Source: Triticum aestivum (lineage: Eukaryota > Streptophyta > Magnoliopsida > Poales > Poaceae). From it: a DNA stretch of 64,000 nt. Within the stretch, counting starts at the first letter, position 1. Each line of letters starts with the position of its first letter. The notes under the pieces were generated by a model. The model worked only from the letters and a program-made list of their open reading frames with translations, did no database searches and had not been told where the DNA came from. The stretch spans positions 264,101,306-264,165,305 of the forward strand of contig NC_057807.1 in NCBI RefSeq assembly GCF_018294505.1, in the 5' to 3' direction. Below are positions 25,209 through 36,547 of the stretch, piece after piece. Position numbers and translations under genes: made by a program.

Positions 25209-25735
25209 ATCAAGTCCTAGAGAGGGTGATTCATTAGAGTTTGATAATCTTGCTAATGAATTTTTATAGCTTCGGAAATAATGTCACAAATGATACCAAC
25301 ATTTCCTTTGGCACGCATAAGGTTAGTAAGCTCAAATAGACGATCACCAAATGAAGGATCACTAGTATTCATCTCACTCAAGGCAATAGACTTATGGAGA
25401 ATTTCATCAAGATTCTTCAAGGAATAATCGGGAAATCATTCCTCAAGAAATTTCCATATGGTGTAGGCACACTTAAAAGTAGGCAAACATCCAAGCAAGT
25501 TTCTAGGCAATCATCTAATGATAAGATCAGCAGTTCTAAGATTCCTAATCATGTCAATTGGCTCGTCATGGGTAGGATGCATAGGATCAACATAAGGTGC
25601 ACAAGGGCTAGCAATGTACTTGTTAAAATGATATTGATTGAAGATAACAAGCATCTCATTTTTTCACTCATGAAAATACTCCCCATCAAGAATAGGCACT
25701 CTATGTCTAATACTCCCAATAGTAGACTCATCCAT
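25209..25735 (-). pseudogene. Element C gag remnant
   Basis: From an ATG at 25735 the minus strand gives a copia gag start (MDESTIGSIRHRVPILDGEY), then NQYHFNKYIASPCAPYVDP, PIDMIRNLRTADL, LPRNLLGCLPTFKCAYTIWK and SLKNLDEILHKSIALSEMN. At least four stops interrupt it. It ends at element D. Together with the short piece at 12060-12103 this leaves no room for the rest of gag or a zinc knuckle, so several hundred codons were deleted before D inserted. Confidence 0.75.
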
Positions 25736-25776
25736 CTTCCTCCAATGGTGATTAAACCAAAGCAATGGAGACCAAT

Positions 25777-25788
25777 GCTCTGATACCA
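25777..25788 (-). promoter_or_regulatory. Element C primer binding site
   Basis: The minus strand reads TGGTATCAGAGC two bases from the 5' LTR end. It is the standard complement of the initiator tRNA-Met 3' end. Confidence 0.88.
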
Positions 25789-25790
25789 CT

Positions 25791-27469
25791 TGTAGGACCT
25801 TGAGAAGAGGTGTCTATAGGGGGGGTGATTAGACACTTAGTGCAAATGTTGCAGTTTTTAAGTTTCTTTGAGTTTAAGTGGAGTTTAGGCACAATTTCAA
25901 CAATCACAATACATATCAAGCAATCATGCAAAGAGTATATGAGCAGCGGAAAGTAAAGCATGCAACTTGCAAGAAAGTAAAGGGAAGGGTTTGGAGGATT
26001 CAAACGCAATTGGAGACACGGATGTTTTTGGCGTGGTTCCGATAGGTGGTGCTATCGTACATCCACGTTGATGGAGACTTCAACCCACGAAGGGTAATGG
26101 CTGCGCGAGTCCACGGAGGGCTCCACCCACGAAGGGTCCACGAAGAAGCAACCTTGTCTATCCCACCATGGCCGTCGCCCACGAAGGACTTGCCTCACTA
26201 GTGGTAGATCTTCACGAAGTAGGCGATCTCCTTGCCCTTACAAACTCCTTGGTTCAACTCCACAATCTTGTCGGAGGCTCCCAAGTGACACCTAGCCAAT
26301 CTAGGAGACACCACTCTCCAAGAAGTAACAAATGGTGCGTTGATGATGAACTCCTTGCTCTTGTGCTTCAAATGATAGTCTCCCCAACACTCAACTCTCT
26401 CTCATAGGATTTGGATCTGGTGGAAAGAAGATTTGAGTGGAAAGCACCTTGGGGAAGGCTAGAGATCAAGATTCATATGGTAGGAATGGAATATCTTGGC
26501 CTCAACACATGAGTAGGTAGTTCTCTCTCAGAAAATGTATGCTGGAAGTGTAGGTTCAGTCTGATGGCTCTCTCCATGAATGAAGAGGAGGTGGAGGGGT
26601 ATATATAGCCTCCACAAAAAATCTAACGTTACACACAATCTACCAAACTCGGTGGGACCGAATCGTTAAACTCGGTCAGACCGATTCAGCAAATAATGTG
26701 ACCGTTAGGGTTTTCGGTGGGACCGAAATGCAACTCGGTGAGACTGATATGGTTAGGGTTAGGGCATAACATAATCTCGGTAGGACCGATTACACAAACT
26801 CGGTGAGACCGATTTGGTAATAAGCTTTCCAGAGAGTTGGTGAGGCAAACTCGGTGGGACCGATTACTCAAACTCGGTGGAACCGATTTTGGTAATAAGT
26901 TTCCAAAGAGTTTTCATTGTAATCTCGGTACTACCGATTTCTCAAACTCGGTAAGACCGATTTGATAATGGACATACACAGAGAGATTACAATCCCATCT
27001 CGGTGTGACCGAGATCCCTATCGGTAAGACCGATTTGCTTAGGATTTGTGGCAGTGGCTATGGCTTTTTGGAATCGGTGGCGCTGGATAGGAAGTTTCGG
27101 TGTGACCGATTTTGGTTGTGGGTTTAGGTCATTTGTGGATGTGGGAAAGTAGTTGAGGGTTTTAGAGCATATCACAAAGCACATGAAGCAAGAGGCTCAT
27201 TAAGCAACACCTCATCCCTCCTTGATAGTATTGGCTTTTCCTATAGACTCAATGTGATCCTGGACCACTAAAATGTAAAATGAAAAGTCTTGAGCTTGAA
27301 GCTTGAGCCAATCCTTTGTCCTTAGCATCTTGAAGGTGTTCCCACAACCTTTAGTCCATGCCACTCCATTGTTGAACTTATCTGAAACATGCTAGATAAA
27401 GGTGTTAGTCCAACAAGAGATATGTTGACATTAATTACCAAAACCACCTAGGGAGCACTTGTGCTTTCA
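25791..27469 (-). repeat. Element C 5' LTR
   Basis: Pair of 4983-6661, same length. Its TATA motif is at 26599-26608 and its palindrome array at about 26640-27115. It is followed by AGGAG at 27470-27474, after which the interrupted LTR of B resumes. Confidence 0.95.
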
Positions 27470-27474
27470 AGGAG

Positions 27475-27604
27475 TAGGGTTTTACCTCCATCGAGAGGGC
27501 CCGAACCTTGGTAAAAACATCGTGTCCCTTGTCTCCTGTTACCATCCGCCTAGACGCACAGTTCGGGACCCCCTACCCGAGATCCGCCGGTTTTGACACC
27601 GACA
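27475..27604 (+). repeat. Element B 5' LTR, right part
   Basis: Continues the LTR of B after element C and matches 36891-37020, ending GACACCGACA. It proves that C inserted into a pre-existing LTR of B. Confidence 0.95.
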
Positions 27605-27605
27605 T

Positions 27606-27618
27606 TGGTGCTTTCATT
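27606..27618 (+). promoter_or_regulatory. Element B primer binding site, putative
   Basis: TGGTGCTTTCATT begins one base after the 5' LTR. Its position is right for a primer site, but it is not the tRNA-Met complement used by A, C and F. I could not identify the tRNA. Confidence 0.5.
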
Positions 27619-27651
27619 GAGAGTTCCTCTGTGTCGTCGCCATCAGGAAGG

Positions 27652-28861
27652 ATGCCCCGTCCCGTCTTTAAAGACGGCACTGTGGCTAAAAGAGCTTTGG
27701 CTATCGGCCAAACTCTCCGGATAGGCGGTTTCCTTATGACCGCCTGTTCGGCCGCCGCGCCGACGATGACTTCTTGGGTCATCGAAAGCAATCTTCACGC
27801 CAACTCGGAACTCAATGAGCAGTTAGATCTGATGGAGCTCTCTTCCTTAAACGAGCTTTTGGATTGCATCGCCGCCCTGGGAGTCGCTACAGACTACGAT
27901 CAGATTGGCTTAAACCCGATCTGAGAAAGATTAACTCTCCCTAGGTTACCCACCACGTTGCTGTGGTAGAGGAACACTGCGGCGACCCTTCTTCTATCTT
28001 AAGGACTAGTTACGTCCGCATTCCTGATCCCTCCATGTCGTATTTCCGTGGAGGGGAGGACGTCACTCAAGCCCTGAACCTAAAGTTAGGCAGCGGGCTA
28101 GATTCATTGGACAACATCCAAGAACCCAAGCTTCCAAGTTCGAAAACTACTTGGCCCCTGAGATTTAAAGTGGACGGGGTTCCGAATTTAATTCCACCCG
28201 CCCACCCAAACATAAGTGATCTGTCCCAAATCCGGCAAGAGCCCGCAGAAACAGTACACCATTACTAGGCCAGATTCCTCCTGGTCATAAACAGGATAAA
28301 GGATTGCCGTGAGGAGGTTGCAATTTCATTCTTCTGCAATAATTGCACGAACAAGGGAATCCTCAACGCCGTAAGTCGGCGTGAAATCACACGCTTCGCT
28401 GACTTGGCGTCCATAGTACGAAAGTACTGTGCGATGGAAAGCGCCTGGAAAACCGAAACCAATTTTTGGGACAATCCAGCCCTGAATACAATCCCAGTCC
28501 AAAATAAAAATGTGCATTATCGCCAGGCACCTGGGTTAAATACCAAAAAGCAAAAACCCTCTATAGGGCATGGAACCGTATTGGAAGGATGGCTCAATGG
28601 ACCCTGCAAAATTCATAGTACAGAGGGCGCCACTCCAACTCATAGCCTTAGAGCATGTTGGATACTACGGCAGGTGGCCAAAAGCGGCGAAGAGCTTCTA
28701 ACTCCAGAGCACCAGCCCAAGGATACCAGTACAGTATTAACAGTCTTCGAGACTTTCGCATCACATAATATGCGGAAACGAACACTCCGCAGCCTTGCCG
28801 AAGTCTACCAAGTAGAAACAATAAGCCCATGGAGTGACACGGCAATTAGCTTTAATGCAGT
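27652..28861 (+). pseudogene. Element B gag, degenerate
   Basis: An ATG at 27652 opens MPRPVFKDGTVAKRALAIGQ. This frame ends at a TGA near 27924 and the coding sequence shifts frame several times. From about 28265 the gag domain is recognisable: FLLVINRIKDCREEV, FFCNNCTNKGILNAV, DLASIVRKYCAMESAWKTE, FWDNPAL, GTVLEGWLNGPCKIHSTE, THSLRACWILRQVAKSGEELL and VLTVFETFASHNMRKR. A 1-bp frameshift at about 28860 separates it from the protease. It matches the gag layout of Tat-type Triticeae elements. An alternative upstream start at 27508 lies inside the LTR and was not chosen. Confidence 0.75.
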
Positions 28862-31800
28862 GACGAACCTAAATTCCAAACAGCCCGAGCACCAGCCGCA
28901 TTGGTCCTCAGTCCAATAGTGGACGGCTTTCGCCTTACCAAGGTACTCATGGATGGTGGCAGCGGATTGAACCTCATTTACGAGGAAACCCTCAGAAAAA
29001 TGAAAATAGACTGGAGCCGCATTGAGCAAAGCAGCACAACCTTTAGAGGAATAATCCCCAGTTGGGAAGCATGCTGTACAGGAAAAATCACACCGGATGT
29101 GGTGTTTGGCATGCCGGATAATTACAAGTCCGAGGAGGTCACGTTCAAAGTGGCCCCGTTCAGCAGCGGATATCACGCTCTATTAGGGCGAGAAGCATTC
29201 AAAAATTTCCAAGCTATACCCCATTACGGGTACATGAAGCTCAAAATGCCCGGGCCCAACGGAATCATCACTCTTGCTGGTGACCCGGACACAGCACTCC
29301 GCGCCGAAAACAAGACAGTCGCACTGGCCCTCGAGGCACTATCCGAAGCCCTAGTGGCCGAGGAACTCACTACGCTGCGCTCCACGGTAAATAGGGACGA
29401 TGTGATACTCGATAAGAGATCCAAGTCCACCTCCTTTAAACTAGCGGACGAAATAGTCAGATTCCAAGTCCATCCAACGGACCCTACAAAAACGGCCTCC
29501 ATTGGGACACAATTAAACCCTGATGTAGACGCCGCACTACGAGAATTCCTGCCCGAAAATTGGGACATCTTTGCCTGGCACCCTTCAGACATGCCAGGAA
29601 TCCCACGCCGTCTGGCCAAGCATAGCCTAAACATCATAAAAGGATTCAAGCCAGTCAAACAGGCTCTTTGGCATTTCTCCGAACCCAAGAGACAGGCCAT
29701 GGGAGAGGAGCTAGCCAAATTATTGGAGGCCGGATTCATCAGAGATATAAAACATCCGGACTGGCTAGCAAACCTGGTGATGGTACCAAAGAAGGACAAA
29801 TCATGGCGCCTATGCGTCGATTTTAAAGACCTCAACAAGGCTTGCCCAAAGGATCCCTTCCCCCTCCCCCGCATCGATCAAATTATCGACGCTACCGCAG
29901 GACACGATTCATTGTGTTTCCTCGATGCATACTCCGGCTACCACCAAATTAAGATGGTAGAGCCCGACCAGGCCACAACGGTATTCATCACCCCATACGG
30001 CCCATTCTGCTTCAACACAATGCCCTTTGGGCTCAAAAACGCCGGCGCAACATATCAGCGCATGATTCAGACATGTGTGGCAAACTAGATCGGCAAAACA
30101 GTGGAGGCATACATAGACGATGTGGTCGTCAAAACCAAGCACGTCGAAACTCTAGTAGACGATTTGAGGCTCACATTCGATAATCTCCGAACATATGACA
30201 TTAAGCTTAACCCGGAAAAATGTGTTTTCGGCGTACCAGCCGGAAAGCTCTCGGGCTTCATTGTATCCGGTAGAGGAATTGAAGCAAACCCAGCCAAGAT
30301 CCGAGCTCTGTCACAATTGGATATCCCAAAGAACCTCAAACAAATACAAAAATTGACGGGATGCGTGGCGGCTTTAAGCCGCTTTATCTCCCATTTAGGA
30401 GAAAAGGCATTACCCCTTTATCGCCTTCTCCGATGCACCGAATACTTCAAGTGGATGGATGCCGCCACGGCCGGACTCGAAAAAATAAAAGCCATATTGG
30501 CAACAAATCTGGTCCTGGCCGCGCCCAACGTGGGTGAACCAATGCTATTATATATCGCGGCAACTCATCAAGTTGTAAGCGCGGTACTCATTGTCGAACG
30601 AGAAACGGACGGACACAAGTTCCCCCTTCAAAAACTAGTTTACTACGTGTCCACTGTCCTGACTCCATGCAAGTCACGGTACCCGCATTATCAGAAGATA
30701 GTGTATGCGGTGTTCATGGCATCCCGGAAGCTGCGACACTACTTTCAAGAGTGTTCGATAACAGTAGCCTCCGAAGTACCTCTTAATGACATTATAAACA
30801 ACCGCGACGCAATGGGCCGGATCGCCAAATGGGCCATTGAGCTCCTCCCGTTCGACATAACCTATAAGCCACGGCGAGCTATTAAGTCGCAAGTTTTGGC
30901 CGACTTCATCGCCGAATGGACTAAAGCCGAACTCCCTAAAGAGTACGGCGCATATTCCAACTGGATCATGCACTTCGACGGCTCAAAAATGTTGGCTGGT
31001 CTAGGGGCTGGCGTCGTCCTGACGTCCCCAACCGGAGATATGGTTCAATACGTGCTCCAGATAATGTATACAGACTCCAACAACGTAGCCGAATACGAGG
31101 CCCTTCTATATGGCCTCCGGATGGCAATCTCCATGGGCATTCAATGCCTAGAGGTGCGCGGGGATTCGAACCTCGCGATATCCCAAATAAATGGAGACTT
31201 CGATGCCAAGGATCCGAAAATGGCAGCTTATCGCAACGCCGTCCTAAAAATGTCAGCTCGGTTTGAGGGGCTTGAATTTCACCATATAGCCCGAGATAAC
31301 AACCAGGCAGCAGACGTATTGGCACGCATTGGCGCAAAGCGCGATGCCGTCCCTTCCAACATCTTCCTAGAGAGGCTGTTCAGGCCATCCGTACTATGGG
31401 AGGGGGAATACGGAAATAATAACCCGCACCCAACCGCACTGCCCGACACCGAACATTCTAACACAATTGGCGGTTCTGCCAACGAAGTAACATCCTCAGC
31501 CCACGTAATAATGGCAGTCATTGCCCCGTGGACGGAACCATTCCTAGCCTACCTAACCAGGCAAGAACTTCCCGAGGACCAAAACGAGGCCCGCTGCATA
31601 GTGCGGCGATCTAAAGCCTATAAGGTCCATGAGGGAGAGCTTTACAAGAAAAGCACAACCGGAGTCCTTCAAAGGTGTATCTCCAAAGAGGAAGGGCGGA
31701 ACCTTCTGGCTGAAATTAATGCCGGACTCGGCGGACACCATGCCGCAGCCCGGGCCCTTGTAGGCAAGGCCTTCCGTACAGGATTTTATTGGCCGACGGC

Positions 31801-32761
31801 CCAGGCAGATGCTCAGGACTTAGTCCAACGATGCGTCGGTTGCCAGCTCTTTGCTAATCAAAGCCACATGCCACCCACCGCCCTCAAAACTATACCCATA
31901 ACCTGGCCCTTTGCGGTCTGGGGGCTTGACATGGTTGGACCCCTTAAAGGAGGAACCCACAAGCAAAAATACCTACTGGTCATGGTGGATAAATTCACCA
32001 AATGGATAGAGGCCAAACTTGTTAAGACGACCGAATCCGGACCGGTGATAGACTTCATATCAGGGGTCGTACACCGTTACGGCGTCCCCCATAGCATCAT
32101 CACTGATAACGGCACGAACTTTACGGCCGACGAGGTTAAACTCTGGTGTAAAAACATGGGTATCAAACTCGAGTATGCTTCAGTCTATCACCCTCAAACT
32201 AATGGTCAAGTCGAGCGAGCAAATGGTCTAATCATGAGCGGCATCAAACCCCGATTAGTGCGGTCCCTTAAGGAATCTAACACGCACTGGGTAGAGGAGC
32301 TCGACTCCGTACTCTGGGGGCTGCGGACCACTCCAAATCGCACCACGGGATTTACACGATTCTTTATGGTATACGGCGCAGAGGCAGTTCTGCCCTGTGA
32401 CATAATTCATGACTCACCTCGCGTGCGCATGTACGAAGAAAGAGAAGCCGAGCTCGATCGGCAGGACAGTTTGGACGCATTGGAGGAGGAGCGTGACGTG
32501 GCAAAAGCCCGTTCCGCATTCTATCAACAACAAGCTCGAAGATATCAAAGCAGAGAAGTACGGGCCAAAACTTACAACGTTGGCAAGTTAGTTCTACGCT
32601 TGCCGGACAAGAAAAAGGACAAACTCAAGCCCAAATGGGAAGGTCCCTTTATCATCGACCAAGTCCTGACCGGTGGAGCGGACCGTCTGCGAGATGCATC
32701 GGATAACCGACTCGAGCCGAACCCATGGAACGTAGCCCGTCTCCGAAGATTATATGCCTAG
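28862..32761 (+). pseudogene. Element B pol: protease, RT, RNase H, integrase
   Basis: One frame of about 1,300 codons with a single stop. Protease: KVLMDGGSGLNLIYEETL. RT: LVMVPKKDKSWRLCVDFKDL, LDAYSGYHQIKM, MPFGLKNAGATYQRM, then a TAG (30086-30088) where Gln is usual, then the catalytic AYIDDVVVKTK (30107-30139). RNase H: MHFDGSKMLAGLGAGVVL, SNNVAEYEALLYGLRMA, VRGDSNLAISQI, HIARDNNQAADVLARIGA. Integrase: zinc domain GGHHAAAR and CVGCQLF, D in WGLDMVGPL, D in ITDNGTNF, E in NGQVERANG, and a C-terminal KWEGPFIIDQV. It ends naturally at 32761. A C-to-T change is the simplest explanation of the single stop. Confidence 0.94.
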
Positions 32762-33519
32762 CGCCGGATTCTGAGTTCGTCTCCTTCCTCCGTCTATACT
32801 TTAAATATTAGTTGTCTTCTGTTTCTCTCCTTCTCCCCCCCTTTCCTATTACAGCCTTTTAAAAGCTTGTTTGTGCATTGTTCGCACACACTTGATGCAT
32901 TATCCGCGCTCATTATACCTGGGGGCTTCTTTAACAGAAGCTTATTTATACGGGCTTCATGCCCAACACATGTGTCACACTTCCGCATGTACCTTTTATT
33001 CACCATTATATGCATCGATATGACTTAAGTTTTGGCCAATCTGGGTTGCCTGGCTCTTGTGCTTACCCCTACATTCCCGATTGTTCGGCTAGGCAGTAAA
33101 GGGAGCACCTCTGTGATTGTTACTGTCGGGTCAGCCGGATGTGTACCTCAGACTGGGTGAAGCCGAAAGCTGGCGTTCTTAAGGGAATATTCGGTCGGTG
33201 AACTAAAAGACGATTTCTTACCAATTTATTTACCTGCCCCCAGATGTTTTTCTGCTTTTTTCGCAGTCCGAACATGCACTTTAGGGCATGCCTCCCAGGG
33301 AAAGGAACCCCTAACGGAACTATTCTCCCTGGAAGATGTTTCTTACTAACCATGTAATATAACATAACTAGTTGGGTACTTGTCTGATAAAGCACTAATG
33401 ACCCCTACGCCTGGTCTCCACGCATGCCCCGGTTCTTATATAACCGCGAGGGTATTCGGACACACTCCTGACTATTGGGTCCCGAGGTTGAAGCGAAAAG
33501 GTCCGCTATGACAAACGAT
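32762..33519 (+). other. Element B spacer between pol and antisense gene
   Basis: About 760 bp with no gene that I can support on either strand. It contains pyrimidine-rich stretches just after pol (32800-32845) and short open frames without recognisable motifs. It probably holds the convergent transcript ends of pol (plus) and the antisense gene (minus). Confidence 0.5.
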
Positions 33520-36223
33520 CTACAATCCAGCTAGAAGGCATTCTACTTGGCCATACACTAAGCTCACAGGGATCTCCTTCCCATCGGGTCCCGCAGGTCC
33601 GACCTCGGCCATGTGGTTTGGGTCAGCCTTCGTGTACCGCATCTTCACCATGGCCCAGGCCTCCCTGGCGCCTTGACGGCAGGACGATATCTTCCATAAG
33701 CGGAAGCGCTGCCGTGCTCCCTGAAGCCTCTCTGCAAGCTCCCCAAGGCCTTCGGGTAGGGAGACAGATGGCCACAAGGCCTGGGCGACGCCTTTCATCA
33801 CCTGCCAAACTCGCTCGTGCAGTTGCAAGAGCTCGGGAAGAAGGTCACCCGTAGAACCGGGCATTTCCTCTGCAGGACGGCCTGTGAGCATACCTATAGA
33901 CATAACTCTGTTAGTCGACTTCCTCACCGAACTCTTTTTCAAAGTTCGTTCAAGCACTTACTAAAAATGCCGCGTCGAAGCCACCGATTCTCCTTAACGG
34001 AGTCAGATAGCTGGGCACGAACATCCTTTAGTTCCTCACCCAGCTGGGTGTTGGCATCTTGGAGATTATTTTTCTCCTGCCTCACCCTTGTAAGCACATT
34101 CTCGCCGGCCTTTAACCGGCGCATGAGCTGTTTCTTGTCCGGGTCTATCCCGGCGCCATCTGCAATATTATTGTCAGACTTATACACATGCCGCACTTCA
34201 CATATTACTTATCTTTTGAAGCATATATTACCAGAGGGGGTCTCTTTGGCTTCCCCCGCTGCGGCTAGTGCGGCCTCAAGTTGGGCTTTGCACTCCTCCA
34301 GCTCCTGGGACAGTTGGGTATTCTTTTCTGTAAGATCCTGCACAATAAATGATCCTTAAATCAATTATTCTAACTATTTCAAGTCTCGGGGGCTACTGGC
34401 ATATATAACTGTCAAATTTTCTCACCCGTATGTGTTTTACATACTACTCCGTGGCTCTGGCTAGACCATTTTGAGCGGCACGGAGGTGCGCATCTCCCGA
34501 ATTAAAGGCATCCAATGCCTCTGGGGAGAAACACGCGTCACAAAGAACCGTCCGGCGGCATCTGTGATTCATGGCACTCTCCACCTCGGAATTGATGGCA
34601 GATAACATGTCGGCATCCTCTGTCGGAGGAACATCCAATGCACGCCCCGTGTTCACCTCCGCTTCTGGACCTGGCTTTGGAGCCTGGCGAGCGGAGGATT
34701 GATTGGCAACCTCTTCGGATACAGTCCGGCGAGCGCTCTTCTTCCTAAAAAGGCATGAGCATTAGTATGCCTCCCGGGAATAAATCCGGGGAGTAAGGTG
34801 ACGCGCCATACCATTGCGCCAGAGTTTCGATCTGGACTGCACTTCTTTTTAGCCTGCTGGGTCGTGCTGCCCCTTGTTGGCCAGCCGCCGCGGGCTCGGC
34901 CTTCCACCTGAAGGGCGCCTCCTGCGAAACACCGTTGGTATACGGTGATAAAAAACACGCATGGATGGGTCATTTTCAAAGTGTTGGGACTTCGGTCTCA
35001 GTTACCTGCGAAGCGGGAAGTATTCCGGGGTAATCGGCCGTAATGGCGACCAAGGCATTATCGATGCTCAGTTGGTGAAATACCCCGTCAATCAGCTCCA
35101 CCGATATGTCTGGATCCTCTTGGGAGGTTGCATTGAGGAACCGTTCTAGATCCTCGGGTTGTGGAGGCGGGTTGTTTATATCCTTTACTGTCCGGCGCAG
35201 TTCCTGCACCGAAATCACAAAATGAGATACTTGAATATGGGAATATGGATCGGATGGGCAAAAAGAAATGTCCGCTTACCCAGGTTCGAGGATTGTACAT
35301 AGAAAATCCGCCCTGCGGATTGACACGGAGTAACTCCTCCTCTCCTCCCTTATACAATGCGGACAAGATCTTCATCAGATCGGCGACCGATCCTGGCCCC
35401 TTACGGCCGCAGCTGGTGGCATCATCCTCCCCGTTGAAATCCCACATAGGGTGGTCTCTATACTGGAGCGGCTGCACCCCCCGCATAATGCATGTGGCCA
35501 TGACCCCGATCATGGTCAATCCGGAATGAGCTAACAACCTTATCTGGCTCATCAGGTAAATGACGTCCCTGTCGTTTTCCCTCTGAGAGCTCCGTGGACG
35601 CCAGCTTAGGCGTTTCTTCAAAGGAGCGTTATTGAACTCAGGGAGGCCGATCCAAATAGGGTCCGGCAGGGGAACATCTTCTATATAAAACCATTCCGAA
35701 GGCCAGTCTTCGGATGCCTTCTTCGGGGTTCCAGATAGATATCCAGTCCTAGCGATGCACCATAGTTCGGCTCTGCCCACTTGATATATTGACCCCTCTT
35801 GAGAACGGGGCACAAGGCAGAATAGCTTCTTGCACAGCGCAAAATGAGGCTCGATGCCCAAAAACAGCTCGCAAAGGGCCACGAAGCCCGCAATATGCAA
35901 AATGGAGGCAGGCGTAAGGTTGTGCAACTGGAGGCCATAGAACTCCAGGAGCCCCCGGAGAAACAGATGAATTGGAAATCCAAGCCCTCTTATCAAATAA
36001 GAGACAAAGCATACCCGCTCTCCTTTGGAGGGGCTGGGGACGCTCTCCGCTTGCTTTCCGCCCTTATAGGTGGCGAGTCCGGCTCGAACCGGGACCATGA
36101 AGGCTGGGGGAAGAAATCCCTTGGTTTGGAGCGCCACTAGCTCACTATGCGGGACGGAGCATCTCTCCCAATCTCCAGGCTAGGGCTGGGAGGGCGAGAG
36201 GAGGAGTTGCGTCGACTATCCAT
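33520..36223 (-). pseudogene. Element B antisense multi-exon gene (gypsy-type 'Transposase_28' ORF)
   Basis: Runs opposite to gag-pol, between pol and the 3' LTR. Likely start ATG at 36223. Exon 1 (to 35280) encodes ERVCFVSYLIRGLGFPIHLF, LRGLLEFYGLQLHNLTPASI, HIAGFVALCELFLG and WPSEWFYIEDVPL, matching the family labelled putative gypsy-type transposase (PF04195). It ends at a canonical donor GTAAGC. Exon 2 (35203-35006) follows a CAG acceptor and ends at GTAACT. Further exons start at 34921 and about 34745. A coiled-coil-rich part (EKNNLQDANTQLGEELKDV, 33939-34196) and a last segment to 33520 follow. A small deletion near 36147 shifts the frame in exon 1. Family knowledge: such antisense ORFs are known in Tat elements; function is unknown and the transposase name is misleading. 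Confidence 0.8.
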
Positions 36224-36547
36224 GATGGAATGGATTTTTGTCAGATGCGCTCTGATGAATGCTCGCGAAGGGAGGATGGTGTGATTTGGATCTAGATCCT
36301 CGTCTCTTTTATAGGCAGCTTATTTGCGCAGCTAGGGGGATAAATGTAAAAATACCCTAGCTTTTCGCATTCGTTCAACACGTGGAAGATGACCATTATT
36401 GGGCGTGGAAGCCGAGGAGTGCAATATTTACAAGAAGCCGGACGCTATTCAACAGGTGCACAGGATTTGGAGAAGAACCCGCCTTGCAATGCCGAAGACA
36501 ATCTACGCGCCGGACTCATCGCCATTGAAGCCTGGTTCGGGGGCTAC
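36224..36547 (+). other. Element B region upstream of 3' LTR with polypurine tract
   Basis: About 320 bp holding the putative promoter and leader of the antisense gene (minus strand TATA-like AAAAGAGACG region near 36300-36310) and, at 36537-36547, a G-rich tract TTCGGGGGCTAC directly before the LTR. No gene seen. Confidence 0.55.

Larger units (their letters stand above)
4983..27469 (-). mobile_element. Element C: Sirevirus-like Ty1/copia retrotransposon with nested D
   Basis: Two 1,679-bp LTRs (4983-6661 and 25791-27469) flank a minus-strand copia polyprotein in the order protease, integrase, RT, RNase H, which defines copia. The duplication AGGAG is at 4978-4982 and 27470-27474. Without D it is about 9.4 kb. 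Palindrome-rich LTRs and repeated polypurine tracts upstream of the 3' LTR are known Sirevirus hallmarks. Gag is reduced to a broken N-terminal remnant. LTR ends and much of the non-coding sequence are related to element F. The copy could belong to the Triticeae Maximus group, but I could not confirm this. By eye roughly 40 LTR positions differ. Confidence 0.93.

Noticed and set aside
27508..27651. Start of B gag inside the LTR
   Set aside because: The frame is open there, but these codons lie in the LTR and across the primer site. The ATG at 27652 fits the family better.
29224..29874. 216-codon minus-strand frame opposite B pol
   Set aside because: Shadow of the conserved pol frame; no domain and no splice or codon support.
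33520..36223. A true DNA transposase gene, as the family name PF04195 suggests
   Set aside because: No DDE-type catalytic pattern or terminal repeats; it is an accessory ORF of Tat retrotransposons and the family name is historical.
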